From: Gymnogyps californianus
Lineage: Eukaryota; Chordata; Aves; Accipitriformes; Cathartidae
Direction: 5' to 3'
DNA length: 64,000 nt
Assembly (NCBI RefSeq): GCF_018139145.2
Contig: NC_059500.1
Coordinates: 30,051,437-30,115,436 of the forward strand
In this document: positions 13,701 to 25,745 of the stretch, one piece after another
Position numbering within the stretch: the first letter of the stretch is position 1
How the letters are laid out: each line of letters begins with the position of its first letter
The notes under the pieces: generated by a model
Told to the model about the DNA's origin: nothing
The model's input: only the letters and a program-made list of their open reading frames with translations
The model's database searches: none
Position numbers and translations under genes: made by a program

Positions 13701-13850
13701 CAATCTGGGACAGCTGCTCCAGGAGCTGCTGGAGAATGTGCTCTGGTGTATCACTGCCATGCCTGAGAATGTTTAGGCTAGTCTGAATTAAGATGAGGAT
13801 CCATTCATTGCAGCCTTTTGCACAAACTGCTGTGTCTCTTAGCTATGCTC
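10736..13850 (-). mobile_element. CR1 non-LTR retrotransposon, long but decayed
   Basis: The 3' end lies at 10736, with two TCACAGAA units (10736-10751) followed by the conserved CR1 tail GGTTGAGGTTGGACGGGACT. Reading leftward on the minus strand gives, in order: ORF1 C-terminal residues (about 13255-13458), the second half of the endonuclease (about 12855-13270, including GSLGCSDHEM), then reverse transcriptase with VTPVFKKEDPGNNR (around 12080), FINDL-type motifs (around 11640) and KGKCKVLHLG-type sequence (around 11480). Stops and frameshifts break it throughout. The ORF1-proximal limit near 13850 is approximate. It is not active. Confidence 0.92.
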
Positions 13851-14119
13851 TAGGCCTACCAGCTATACAGGTGCTTGAGCCTTTCTTACCAGGCAGCAGC
13901 TGTAACAAAGGCTTCAGGCACCCTGGGTCAAGGGCATCTGACTGAACACATTAGAAACTGCTGGAGCTTCCTCAGGCCCACAGCCCTGTGGCTCCCCCTT
14001 GTCCTTACCTTGCAGGAGCATGTGCCCTCAAGTTTCTCAGAGGGATCCCAGGAGTCCCCCAGTGTTCCTGGACCCTGTCTCCAGAAGGTCCCAAAGGAGA
14101 ATCCAGAAACTGTTGTGCA
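13851..14119. other. Junction between CR1 and the pyrimidine block
   Basis: About 270 bases of moderately GC-rich sequence that I cannot assign with confidence. It may be the poorly conserved 5' part of the CR1 copy. Confidence 0.4.
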
Positions 14120-16590
14120 AACTGCTTGCTCTCTTGCTCCTTCTCTCCTGCTAGTTGTCTTTCCCTCTCCTCTCTCTGTTGTTCTTTGTTCGTCTTGCTC
14201 TTCCCTTTCCTCACACTCATCCCCTCTGCCACTCTCTCCAGCTCAGTTGTTCTCTTTCCCTCTCATATGCTCTTTCCCATTCCCTGTCTTTTCCTCTCTC
14301 TCTTTTTTCCTCTGCCTCTTTACCTGTTGCTGTCTTTCCCTCTCCATTATTTTCTTTCCCTTTCTCTCCTAATGAGTCTTTCCAAGTCACACTTTCCCTT
14401 TGGCTTCTATCCTGTTCTCTTCCCCCCTTACTCTTTCCCCCTCCCCCTCGCTGTCCTTACCTCTGCCTTTTGCCTCCTTGCTCACTCTCTCCTCTTCACT
14501 CGCCAGCTCCCCTCTCTTGTTCTCACGCTCTCTATCCCTGTGGCTGTCCGTCTCTTCCCTTGTCACTCTGAATCTGTCCCACTGCGTCTCTTTCCCTTTT
14601 GATCTCTTCACCTCATGCTCACTGTCTTTGCCTCTTTGCTTCTGTGTCCTTCTCTCTTGTTCACTCCCTGTCAGTCTCTGCCTATGCTTGCTCTTTCCCT
14701 CTCCTTTCCTTCTTGATTGCTGTCTTACCTTTGCTTTTCTTTCCCTCTGCCTGACTCACTTTATTTCCCTCTCACTCCTTTCTATCTTCTCCTTTTTCTT
14801 TCTCAATCACACTCTGGCTTTCTTTGCCCCTGCTTCTATTTCTGTCTCTTTGCCCCTCATTCAGTCTGTCGATCCGGCATGCTCCTTTCCAAGTCTCTTT
14901 CCTTCTCACTTGCTCTCTTTCCCTATCTTTTTGTCTTGCTCGCTCTTTCTTTCTGCCTTTTCTGTCTCACTCCACCTTTGTCTCTTCCTCTTTATTCCCC
15001 CCTCTCTCAATCCTGTTTTTTCTCCTCCTTCCCACTCAGTTCCCTCTTCTCTCTCACCCCCTCTCTGCTCACTTGTCTCTCCTGATGTCATTCTGCCCGT
15101 TGTGCTCTTTTTTTGTTCTTTTCCCTTTCTTTTTCTGCCTTCCTATCTCTTTCCCTCTTTCCCCTTACTCTGTGCTCCCTTCTTTCTCAGTCTCTGTCTC
15201 CACCTCATCTCTCTCTCATGGCAACATGTGCTCTTTTGCTGTCTTTCCCTCTTTCCAACTCTCTTCCCTCTCCCTCTCTCACTTGCCCAGCTTCTCCCCT
15301 TTCCTTCTCTTTTATTTCCCTTGCACATGCAGTTTCCTTCATGCAGATTCTCTCCAACTTTGTCTTTTCCTCTTTCTCATTCTTTTCCCCACTCTGTTTT
15401 TCTCTTTCCCCCTTGTCTCTTTTTCTTTCTCACTCCCCTTGTCTCTCACCCTGTCCCCATTCCCTCTTTCCATTTCTCTTTCCCTATTACTAGCCCTCTT
15501 TCTGTCTCCTTCCCTCTCTCATTCTCTCATTCTTTTGCTTTCCCTCTCTCCCTCTCCCTCACTTCCCTCCTCTCTTCTGCCTTTCCCTGTCAATTTTCTC
15601 ATCCCCGTTCTCCCCCCTTCTCTGTCCCTCTTTCTCTGTCCTCTTTGTCTCTTTCTCTACTCCACCCCCCTTTCTTGATCTCTTTCCCTTTATCATGCTC
15701 TCTTTGCATGCCATTGTCTTTCTGTCTTCCTTTTCTGTCTTCCTCCTTTCTCTCCCCCCTTCCTCCTTTTTTCTCTCTCATCCTCCTTTTTCTACTTTTC
15801 CCTTTTATCGCCTTTTTGGACAATCTTTATCTCTCTCTCAATTTATCTTTCAATTTCTTTGAGTCTCTCTCCCCGTTGCTCGCTCCCTCCCCATCCCCTT
15901 CTGTCTTTTTCCTTCCTTGTCACTCTCTTGCCCGTCTTCTGTGTTTTTCTCTCCACACCCTTATCTCTCTCCCCTCTTTTCTCTCCTTCGCTTTCACACT
16001 CTCTTTCTCCATAAAGCCTGCCACCTTTTGTCTTTTTCCCGTTCTCGTTCCTGCCCCTCCTCTCTCTTCCTCCTTTTGTGTGTGTCTCTCCCTCCGTGTC
16101 TGGATCTCTCTTTAGGCTTCTGTTCTCTCTCTCCATGTCTCTCCCTTTTTTGCTCTTACCCCCCCTTCTCTCTTGCTCTCTGTTTCACTCCTTTTGTCTC
16201 TCCCTTTCTTGCTCTCCCTTTCTCTTTTCCTCTGCCCATGTGCTCTCTTCCCCCCACCTCGTGTCTCCGCCTCGTTCCATCTCTCCCTCTTTCTCCTGTG
16301 TTCTGTCTCTTCCTGTCTCTGCCCTTCTCTCTCTCCCCATTTCGTCCTGCTTGTTCTCTGTATCTCGCACCCTGTCTTCTCACTCACACTCCCTTTGTCT
16401 TACTTTTGCTTATTTTCTCCTTCTCACTTCTCCTGCTTCCTCTCTCTCCCTTGCCCTCCCCCTCCTGCACTCTCAGCTGTCTCTGCTCTTCTCTCTCTCC
16501 CCTTTTTGCTCTCAATCTCTCCCTTTTCCTTGCTATCACCCTCATTCTTTCTGTCTCCTTTTCTCTCTCTCACTCTCTCTGTCCAACAGG
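14120..16590 (+). repeat. Pyrimidine-rich block of about 2.5 kb
   Basis: Almost continuous C/T sequence on the plus strand with scattered single G or A. A recurring core close to CTCTTTCCCTCTC appears at about 14158, 14251, 14331, 14690, 15150, 15242 and 15538, mixed with TTGCTCTC-type units. This looks like a decayed minisatellite or expanded C/T microsatellite. Stop codons all need purines, so the plus strand has very long open frames (one of 571 codons, made mostly of Ser, Leu, Phe and Pro) that are composition artefacts. The minus strand gives matching Arg/Glu/Lys-rich frames. Confidence 0.9.
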
Positions 16591-17934
16591 TGATGTCCAC
16601 ATTTTCCTCAGAGCTGTCTTTTTAGGTTCCTTGGCCACTGAACATACTCAAAATGCAAAGTAACATATGCAATCTTCTAAAAGTTGCGTCCTGTCTGCTT
16701 ACTTTACATTTTATGTGTCAGAGCCAAGATTAGCATTACAGTATCACCAAAGCTATGGCATGAAAAATCCTGTGCTGATTTTTCTGTGTTCTCCTCAGCT
16801 AGAGTCTGGTGAGGAAGAGGGTCTGCAGCTACTATACCAAGGTATCTTCCTCAAAATTCAAATTGGTCTTGCACTTAATTTCTTGCCAAGGTGAAACCAT
16901 TTTTGTTTACTGTTCCTTTTGTGCTTCATGGTATTAGCATTGTCTCATCCTTTGCAGAGATCCTACGGTATGGGTTTACAGATCCTGCTGTAATCCATTT
17001 TGCTTGCAAGAGAAAGCATGTGGAGCTCTACAGTCTTTATGCTAATGTAGAGTATTGTTTTTAATTATTCAACTTCATGCAAATTATTTGTAAGTCCAAC
17101 ACTCCTATAAACTTGCCAAAGTAAAAAGTATGTATGATACTTGAGCTCAGTAAGAGTATCCTTGCATAATCCCAGAAGTCATCTCATTGCACCACAAGGA
17201 ATAAAGAAGATGAATCTCTGCACATTGCACCAGAAAAAGCTGTGAAGAAAGTTGGCAATATTCTGATACACTGCATGAAGTATACACAGTGCACTGAAGG
17301 AATTCTCTCCCCTCTCTCTCCAGTACTTTGGATATTCCTTCCTCTTAATTCTGAAACAGAAATCTTCAGATGGAAGCATGGTACCAACTTTATTTCTTCT
17401 CTACAATTAGTAAGGGTTGCATGATGATGCTGGGTTCTCAGTGGTTTATATTACTGCTCAAGCAGGAGCAGAGCCATTCAGAGGGGCACTTCTGGAAAGA
17501 GAGGACCATATTTGTAGACTTTTGCTCACTTCTTTATTGTAGAAATGTTTCTGGATGTAACCTGTACTTTTTGCTGTTAATGGCCTTGTCTTACTGTTCT
17601 TACTTGCAGGTTTTTTTCGTTTTCACCATTAGTTTTCTGTCCTCCTTTGTTCTGTGGCCAACATAACTGACTGCTTGGTTCTGGAAGCTGTGGATAGGAC
17701 TGTACATGGGATACTGTCTTTCTGCATTTATCCAGGATTTTTCTGTCTTCTTTTCTCACACCTTTCTTGAAGTGCACAAGTTCTCCTCAAATGTGTATGT
17801 TATTGGGGTGGCAGGAGTAATTTGAAGAGAGAGCTGTTATTTTAGTTACGTCACAAGTTTAAAAATAGTTACCGTAATGGAAAAATACAAGAAAGAACTG
17901 ACTCTGCCCTCAGTGCAGAAGAGTAAGCATCGCT
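16591..17934. other. No gene seen
   Basis: AT-rich unique-looking sequence between the pyrimidine block and the next CR1. Open frames are short and carry no recognisable domain. If the contig is flipped and the PIGG exon assignment is right, this is intronic to PIGG. Confidence 0.5.
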
Positions 17935-18975
17935 TCACAGAACCATAGAACAGCCGAGGTTGGAAAGGACCTCGAAAGATCATCTGGTCCAACCTTTCAT
18001 GGGAAAGGGAGCCTCAATGAGATCATCTAGCATCCTGTCCAGTTGCATCTTGAAAACCTCCAGTGATGGGGACTCTGCCACATCCCTGGGGAGACAGTTT
18101 CAGTGATTGGTTGTTCTCACTGTAAAAAATGTCTTTCTGATACTGAGATGAAACCTCTCCTGGTGCAACTTGTACCTATTGCCTCTTGCCTTCTCCATGT
18201 GGTACCTGGTGAGGAGAGCACTCTGTCCTCTTTGTAGCCACCCTTTAAGTACTGGAATACTGTGATGAGGTCTCCCTGAGCCTTCTCTTCTCCAGGGAGA
18301 AGAGACCTAACTCCTACAGTCTTACCTTGTAGGGCAGGCTCTCCAGCCCTTTGATTATCTCCGGCCTTCCTTTGGACCCTCTTCAGTCTGTCTGCGTCTT
18401 TTTTGACTTGTGGGGACCAGAACTGAACATAGTACTCCAGGTGTGGCCTGACAAGCACTGAGTGGGATGATCACATCTCCATCTCTGCTAGTAATGCCCC
18501 TGTGGATGCAGCCCAGGATCTGATTTACCTTTGTTGCTGCGGTGGCACTCTGCTAACTCATGTTCAGCTTGTTGTCCACTAGCACCCCCAGGTCCCTTTC
18601 AGCAAGGCTGTTTTCCCCAGACACACAGATGCTAGCCTGTACTCGGCCCTTTGGTTATTCTGTCCTAGGTGCAGGACTTTGCACTTGCCTTTGTTAAACC
18701 TCATACAGTTCTTGCTAGCCCACTCTTGCAGCCTGTCCAAGTCTCTCTGTAAGATGGCTTTCCCTTCTGATGTGTTCACCTCACCACCCAGTTTAGTGTC
18801 ATCAGCAGACTTGGTGAGAGCGCTTTCAATCCTATCATCCAGATCATTTATGAAGAAAATGAACAGCTTGGGGCCCAGTATCAATCCCTGGGTGACCCTA
18901 CTTGTAACAGGCTGCCAGCCTGAGTAAAAACCATTGATCACCACCCTCTGAGTGTGGCCTTGTTGGCCAGTTTCC
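17935..18975 (-). mobile_element. CR1 fragment with an intact reverse-transcriptase DD pair
   Basis: The 3' tail at 17935 reads TCACAGAACCATAGAACAG, then GGTTGGAAAGGACCT. On the minus strand a 121-codon open frame (18944-18579) shows late reverse-transcriptase motifs: FFINDLDD, ADDTKLGG with both catalytic Asp codons at 18798-18803, and NKGKCKVLHLG. It is 5'-truncated near 18975, as is usual for CR1. This is the least decayed reverse-transcriptase core among the copies here. Confidence 0.92.
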
Positions 18976-21900
18976 TACACATACTTAAATAATTTCCTAC
19001 CCGTTACTTCAGTAATTTGTGCCTCACCTGTCTAGAAATACCTTGTGACGCCGTTCACATGTCCCGTTAGACTGGTATGTTCTAGACTGGTAAGTTTGAA
19101 TTTAATTAAATAACATGGTAACAGTCTATTTTAAGTCTCTTCAGAGCCTGTCTGTCCAGAACAATTGTCGGATGCAATTTTTCTTTACACCTTTAGCTGA
19201 GGTGATGAAGAAGAGCTGTTTGTTTACAAAGGTGGGCAGGAAAGCCTGTAGATGCACCTTAACAGAAAATCAAGCTGTAAGTTTCCTTGTTGTTCCCTGC
19301 ATGTATGACGCTGATGTAAAATGCTTCAGGCTTTTTCCTAATGGAAGTCTTCAGAAGTGTTAAGTGGATTTTGGAAGAATACTTGCAGAAAATTGACTAA
19401 TGCTGGGCTTTGAAATAATTATGATTTGTGTTTTGCTTGTTAGGAATTTTAATGATTTGGTTATATCTTGTTGCTTTAAAGTCTGGGCCAGTGTCAACAG
19501 GAATAGACTGATTTAACTTTTTTGATTTTCTTGGAGCTGAACAGGGTAACGTGTGCTAAGGATTAACCTGAATAGAGCCTTATGGGAAGGCTTGAGGCAG
19601 TGATAACAGGCAGGAACAGTCACTGCATATATGCCAGTATGGCTCAGCACAGAAATGGTGAGGAAAAACATATCAAGCAGAGCACTTGGGATTTCATGCA
19701 AATCCTGTCTTTGAAGAATGGCTGGAACTGATCAATAGCCATCATAGCTTACATGGAGAAAGCTGGTTTCCTGAGTCAAAGGTACCTACTGGAAAGGAGT
19801 AGCTTCTTTGTGGTGAAGAAATCTAGAGATTACGTGGCCATGTTGCCTGGAGTGCAGTTTAGCTGTCTCTTTGCCTGAAATCCGGAAATACACATGGATG
19901 TTTGAGCTTGTGAAATGTTTTCTATAAGGGGAGGTGAGGACTGATCAAGTGAAGCTGAAAAGCAGAGTGTTTCAGTCCTTTGTAAGTTGATTGCCACAGG
20001 ATCAGTAATTAGGGAAATGAGCACATGCAGGGGATGAATTGGATCTAGTGGACATCTTTCCAGTTAGGTTGCCAATATTTTTAGAAGCCTTTACTAAAGG
20101 TATAGTTGATTTCTTACCCTAGCAGTTAAATGATGATAGTAGCCATTCAGAGTGGCTGTTCAGACCTTCTGGCCCAATGCCAGCATAATTGTATTCCTAC
20201 TTGCAAGCTAGTATAAATCTTTGTTAGGTATCCAATTTAGGGAGTTCCTCTGGAACTATTTTCAGGGGCTAAGCCTGACTGAAGAAGGGAAAAAGGAGTC
20301 TGAAACTTAATCGGTATATCTGTGTTTTAGATAGAGCTCTGTTCTAAGCAGGTCAGCTAGTAGTGGATGCCAATGAGAAGAGTTACCTCTGCTGGGTGAC
20401 TGAGACTACTTCTCTTTCTGACAGGAAGCTCCCAGCACAACTGATTATGCCAGCAGTGAAAACAGGCAAAACCATTGATATAATCCTATTTTTCCTGCTC
20501 TTGGTGCTGAAATGAGGAGAATTGAAGTTTCAGGTCTGAATAGCCTTTTACAGCTAAGTCTTTATGAGAACCTGCTGAATCCTATGCTACAGTCCAGACA
20601 TACTACAGTCTACCGTAACTTACTGCAATGGACACGTGACCTTGCTCAGGTAGTTGTAGCTTCTCTGCCTTTCTTACTGGGAAAGAGGATGCACAGGAAA
20701 ATCAATGGTCATCCCCAAGTTCCGTCATTTCCATGGTTGTAGAATATACTTGACAACCCTTTTAGCTTGCTGGCAACCGCCCTTTTTGACATCTGTCCAT
20801 TGATAGGGTTTGGTGTAAAAAACTGTGACTCTATAGAATTAATGTTGTTCTGATTGATAGTATATACCAGAGTTGATCATGTAAATTTCCAAAGGACTCT
20901 TGGTTCCCTTGGATCTGCTAAAAATATGAAGTGTTTTTCCATGACAATGCAGGATTGTGTGCTATAATCTAAAATAGCACTGTACGAATTATACTAGGAG
21001 AGAGTATGGCATGTGGGAAACATGTAGCAAATTTGTTCTTGCTGCTAAACTAATTGATATTTGCTTAGATCAGAGGAATTTTTTATAGATTACAGATACT
21101 CTAAGATGTTACAGACAGACACTTGGAGTGCTACAGGGTTTGTTTCTGACTGCAACTCTGTATTAATGTATACAGGACAGATTAACAAAGTGCCAACTAT
21201 TTTTCAGAAAGCACTAAACAGGAAGATATTGCAAACTGAAACTGCAGAAAGCCTAGAAAGAAAAGTGCCACTAATACAGTAAAAAATGTTAATACAGTAA
21301 AAATTGCCTTCAAATATGCAAATTCAGTATCCTCAATAAGAGGTGATCTAGGCAGTAATATTCAGCTAGAAAAGAGGAGCTGGAAGGGCAGAAATGCTGG
21401 AAGATAACTTTCATTGAAAAGATTCAGCACATTTCGTACTGAAACCCTCCAGACATGCCCCGCGCCCCCCCCCCCCGCCCCAATCCCAGAAAAATTACAA
21501 TCCTGGGGTATTCGTCATGCATATGCTTGCATATTTCTAAAATGTTTATTTAATTTGATGGGTTAGAACAAGGGTTGGAACAATGTAAAGTAGTGTATTT
21601 TAAAATTCCTTGTGGAAGGATTTGTAGGGCTGTCTGTGGAGGTTTTTTGCTTGATTTTTAAATTACAAAACTTGTGCCGTCATCTGCCAAGTATTCTATA
21701 TAACTGGGAGACATGCTTTCACAAGAAGAGAGTTCTTTGTCTTTCATGCTTTTGGCATCATTTTTTCATTTTACAAACCTTGTGTTACCCATTTTAATAG
21801 CACCTTAGAGACGGATTGAGAGGTGAAAAATTTGTTGACAAAACATTGGCAATTAGGATTTAGGAGATCCAAAGAAACAGAAAACCTATTAATAGCACAA

Positions 21901-24900
21901 TTTCGTGGCTGTATTTTTCTACGTATTAAATATTCAATTCAAAGAGAGGATTTTTGATGAAAGCCAATATGTGCTCTAGACTATACTTAATGTTTGCAGT
22001 CTAAATATGGCATGTTCAGTGATGTGAATCTGTAGTGTTCTTTGCTTCAGAAGTCTCTGAAGGCATTATTTTTTCTAGATCTAGCAATCTTCAGCATCAA
22101 TCTCGTATGAAGTTCATATATGCTTTGTCATCTTTAACACATTTGGATTTCTCATTCAAGTCCCCAGAAGCTAACTTGCTAAGTGAGCCCAATATTAGAG
22201 GCTGGGTACTTATTTTTTCTACTTGTGCATTATGCAGAGGCCTTAATGTTGGGCTGGTTCTGTCAGAACATGGAGGTAGTGTGTACAGTTTACATCCCTC
22301 TATACTATTGTCCTTTAAATAAGAAAAGACATTAACTGCTGCAGAGACAGTTCAGTATGGAGTAGTTACAGGTTGATGCTTTAGACGTGTCTGTAATCTT
22401 CCATTGTTTTCACTGTAACAGCACTGAGAGGTTGCAAGGTTATTCATTACTGGCTGATCCAGCTCATAAATGGTAGAATACATGAGTGGCATGTCACAGC
22501 CAGCTTTCTGTGCTCTCCTGGTGACTGCTTTTGGAATAACCTGGGAACCAGCTGAACTACCTAGATTGTCTTGGTCATGTTAGCAGCAGCCGCCTGATCG
22601 CTGTCCACTGTGTTCCTTGTGGCCTGGCGAAGCCCTGTACCCTGTGGTCACTCTGTGTGTGCAGAATGAGCAGAAAGAATGCACAAAGTTATTACTCTTA
22701 GCTATTCAGCAAATTGGGTGCCCGGCAGAAGCAAGAAGAAAGAATGGTGCTGTGCTCGAAGCACTAAGTCATTGCCTTAGCATCAGAATAGCCGAGTAGG
22801 TCTAACTGCTTGTGCTCAGTCATTCCAGTGCTGTTTCTGCAACAACACATGTGTGAACTCTTATACCAGCTCCAAAATAAACTGAATTATTCTGCTATTG
22901 AACCCCACTAACAGTTTAACTTTGTGGATACAGTATGCTTCTGTTGCCTTCTCTAAATTGCACCACTGCATTATACTGTGAAACTGTCCAAGATTTCCCT
23001 CTGCAGGTAGGTGTCTATGTTTTGTTGAGAGATGAAGCGAGTGCTGAGACCTTTTGGAAGTAAAGGTATTATATAAGCAGAAAACAGTTCATTATTTTTA
23101 CTGTATCAGAATACAGAAAGATTTGTACTATTTACTTATTGACTTGGAGATTCCTTGCTAGTAATCATAATGTGAAAATGCAGAATTTAAATGTTACTAG
23201 TAAAGATTACTGTATGCTTTCATTCCAGTATAAAATGTGAGTATCTAAAATACTATGTCTGCCTAATTTTTGAGCCGAAGAAGTGAACACACAGAGATTC
23301 GATTCAAAATAATCTTCCAGCCAGGTTCTTCATAATTAAAAAAGTAGCCATTTTTAAAGTTTTTAATGCCATTGATTTACGATTAGGAGCTTTCTCACAA
23401 TAGGGTACTAAATGTGTTGTCAGGTGAGCACAAACTAGGGAAAAAGATATGAACCGAAATTTAAATTTAAAATGCAGGGCTCTTGATAGACCTGGATGTA
23501 TCAGTTCATGGACACTCTCACTTCTCTCTTTTAGGATTGCCTTGAAAATCCCATCATTGAGCTTAATAAATGTGATAGCCACAACCACTGATAGCCTTCA
23601 TCTAGCTGGTCTATCAAGTGCATTTTTTTACTCTGGAAAATAGTTTAAAAATTGCCTGTTTGCCTATCTGACTCAAAAAACATTTCCTCTGTTTATTCGG
23701 TTGTATCGTCTAACTACTACAAATACTGTTTTTACTCATATCAGCGTGAAAACAGCTAAGACTGAGTGAACTGTAGTTTGTTTAATCCTTGTCAACAAAA
23801 TCAGTTATTAAACATAAAGCTGGTTATTTACACAAGCTCACTGAAGACTAAGATAGTTATGCAGAAGCAGGGAGCAGCGTAGTTCACTCCCAAGTCACAG
23901 TTTCCTTGGCTAAGCAGCGAGGGAAATTAGTTTTCTGTGAACTGAATGTATGTTTTGCAGTCATTCACACCTGCTGTTCTTAGCTGATTTTTTAACTCTG
24001 CTTTCATGACCTGTTCTTCCTTCCACTGAAAGCCTTGGGAATTTTGCTCTTGACTTCGCTGGAAAACGGGACTGTATCCTAATTATTTTGATTTAAAGAA
24101 TAATAAGTGTAATGTTTTATGTAAAATACTGCATTCTGTAGCTTACTTAGTCATAAGTGACTAATTTACATCTCACAGAAGTGCTAGTCATCTTAAATTT
24201 TTATTACTTGGAATAAGATCAGAATTAAAAACCGGGAGGAGCAGAACAGATTTTCAGATCAGGATTTCAGTGTAAATCATTTCCACTTTTTGCCGATGTG
24301 TTCTTTTGGGAGCTGATAATGTAAAATATCTTGATGGGGAGAGGAAAATGTTCTGCTTATTATTCCAGTGAAATAGCTTTATTCCTTCCTTTTGTCTGAA
24401 CAGGTAAGCATCTGAATTTGGTGTGAATTCATCTCTGCAGATGTGGTTTGGGGAAAGTGGGCATGTGCCAACCCAGCATCATTGCTGTGAGTTGGCACCT
24501 CAGGGGAGGGAGAACAATCGAAGTGCAGAAAACCCTTTCACTTCCATTTTCATCTGACTCTTGTCACCCACCAGAATAGCTCAATGTGGCAGATTTAGAC
24601 CATGTAGGTTTTGTATGGGGCAGACATTTCTTGCAATACAGTGGGCCCAGCTGAGCTAAGATGCTGTGACAGGAATGCAATGTATTGCTCATGTAAGCCT
24701 AAAAATATGGTATTCTCTGGAGAATGTTATGTTAGCTAGCTTTGCGAAGTTTTCTAGTAGCACAGTTTTTATGTTGCTTTCTACAGTGTTACTGGCTATG
24801 GGCAGCAGTGTCCTCTGGCAAGTTTTATGCCCTTTACAAGGGGAGCAGACTCCATCTGATTATCCATTGTACAGGTTAGGCAGCTTTGTGAAGAGTACTG

Positions 24901-25302
24901 AAGTCTTTCTTCTCTGCCTCTTACCATCCAGATTCTGTGGAAAGGCACTGGAAGGCCGACAAGAGATGGAAGCTATCTTGAAACTGCTTAATGGAGACTT
25001 TAACAATTAGAACAAAGTATATTACAGCACACAACCTTCTAAGTGTGAGGTGAATTACTGGGTGCCTTTATTATGGTGACAGTTGCTATGCTTACACTTA
25101 ACATACTTACACGTTATAGGATATATAGAGGTGATAAGGACAAACTTTATTAGTTACATCGTTGCATCAATAATCAGTTTTCTACCACAAAGTGGAGATC
25201 TGTGAGTATTCTTTGTGTTGTGAAATAATGCTAAAGAGTGCAGGAACTTGGATGTCTTTACTAAGTTTGCCTGAGAATGAACTCCTCTGTTTTTGTTACC
25301 AG
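18976..25302. other. No gene recognised; probable PIGG intron sequence
   Basis: AT-rich unique-looking sequence leading to the PIGG terminal exon. I looked on the plus strand for the missing PIGG exons (segments like WFGQAFFYFQ, KFIWKPL, GFVGLDTY) and found none. Small features: a C-rich run at 21457-21481 with 12 consecutive C, and scattered frames under 115 codons without domains. Confidence 0.5.
21457..21481 (+). repeat. C-rich run with 12 consecutive C
   Basis: CCCCGCGC, then C12 at 21465-21476, then GCCCC. The complementary strand could form a G-quadruplex. It is a length-unstable homopolymer where base calls may be unreliable. Confidence 0.85.
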
Positions 25303-25528
25303 GAATTCAGCGGCAGTGGGTCACGGCTGTTTCTGCTATGGTCTAATGCGTTCGATTCCAGTTGCCATCTACATTGTTTTGGTAACAGGTCTGCGTTACC
25401 ACTTGTTCATATGGAGCGTCTTCTCGCCGAAACTACTTTATGAGGGAGTGCATGTGTTCATCACGGCCGCTATCTGCCTGTTCTTCACAGCCATGGATCA
25501 GAAGCATTCTCACAAAGTGCAAGATTGA
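25303..25528 (+). CDS. PIGG: PIGG terminal coding exon, on the opposite strand to the other exons
   Basis: 226 nt: one base of a split codon, 74 codons and a TGA stop. The acceptor (TTTTTGTTACCAG) ends at 25302. The peptide includes IPVAIYIVLVTGLRYHLFIW, then SVFSPKLLYEG and ICLFFTAMDQ, and is a clear match to the C-terminus of vertebrate PIGG (last membrane helices and short tail). The acceptor is intact, intron-like sequence precedes it, and it has its own poly(A) signal, so it is a genuine spliced exon and not a processed copy. It reads on the plus strand of contig 10706-27999 while exons 2-9 read on the minus strand of the next contig. The orientation is best explained by a flipped contig. 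Confidence 0.95.
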
Positions 25529-25745
25529 AAATAAGTGTGCTCTATGCAGTTCTGTATTGCAATGTCCAGTGTGTCACTGGAGTGGAAGAAGGAAAATAAT
25601 GGCTTTAAATTGTTGTGCAGAATTTGAAGAGTAACCTTGTTTATTCTAGTCAAGATCAGGACTTGAAGGGCCTGTCCTGTTTTAAAACTGAGTTTGCTGT
25701 AAAAATGTTGAATTGAAATAAACTGTTTTTTCATGGATAACTTGT
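25529..25745 (+). other. PIGG: PIGG 3' UTR with poly(A) signal
   Basis: Sequence after the PIGG stop codon. A canonical AATAAA lies at 25717-25722, followed by a T-rich run (GTTTTTTCATGG), a usual arrangement for a cleavage site about 15-25 bases later. This gives a short 3' UTR of roughly 210 bases. The end point is inferred. Confidence 0.75.

Noticed and set aside
14400..16115. 571-codon open frame and several overlapping frames over 120 codons
   Set aside because: They lie in the pyrimidine-rich block. Stop codons require purines, so open frames arise from composition in all three frames. The translation is Ser/Leu/Phe/Pro-rich with no domain.
15599..16387. Arg/Glu/Lys-rich open frames on the minus strand
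   Set aside because: Complement of the same low-complexity block. The resemblance to charged coiled coils or nuclear proteins comes from purine-rich codons only.
20659..20742. SFPW peptide as a possible missing PIGG exon
   Set aside because: Four-residue coincidence followed immediately by a stop, with no similarity upstream.
21612..21797. GFVGL peptide as a possible missing PIGG exon
   Set aside because: Only five residues match the expected segment. The sequence on both sides diverges at once and no acceptor or donor fits.
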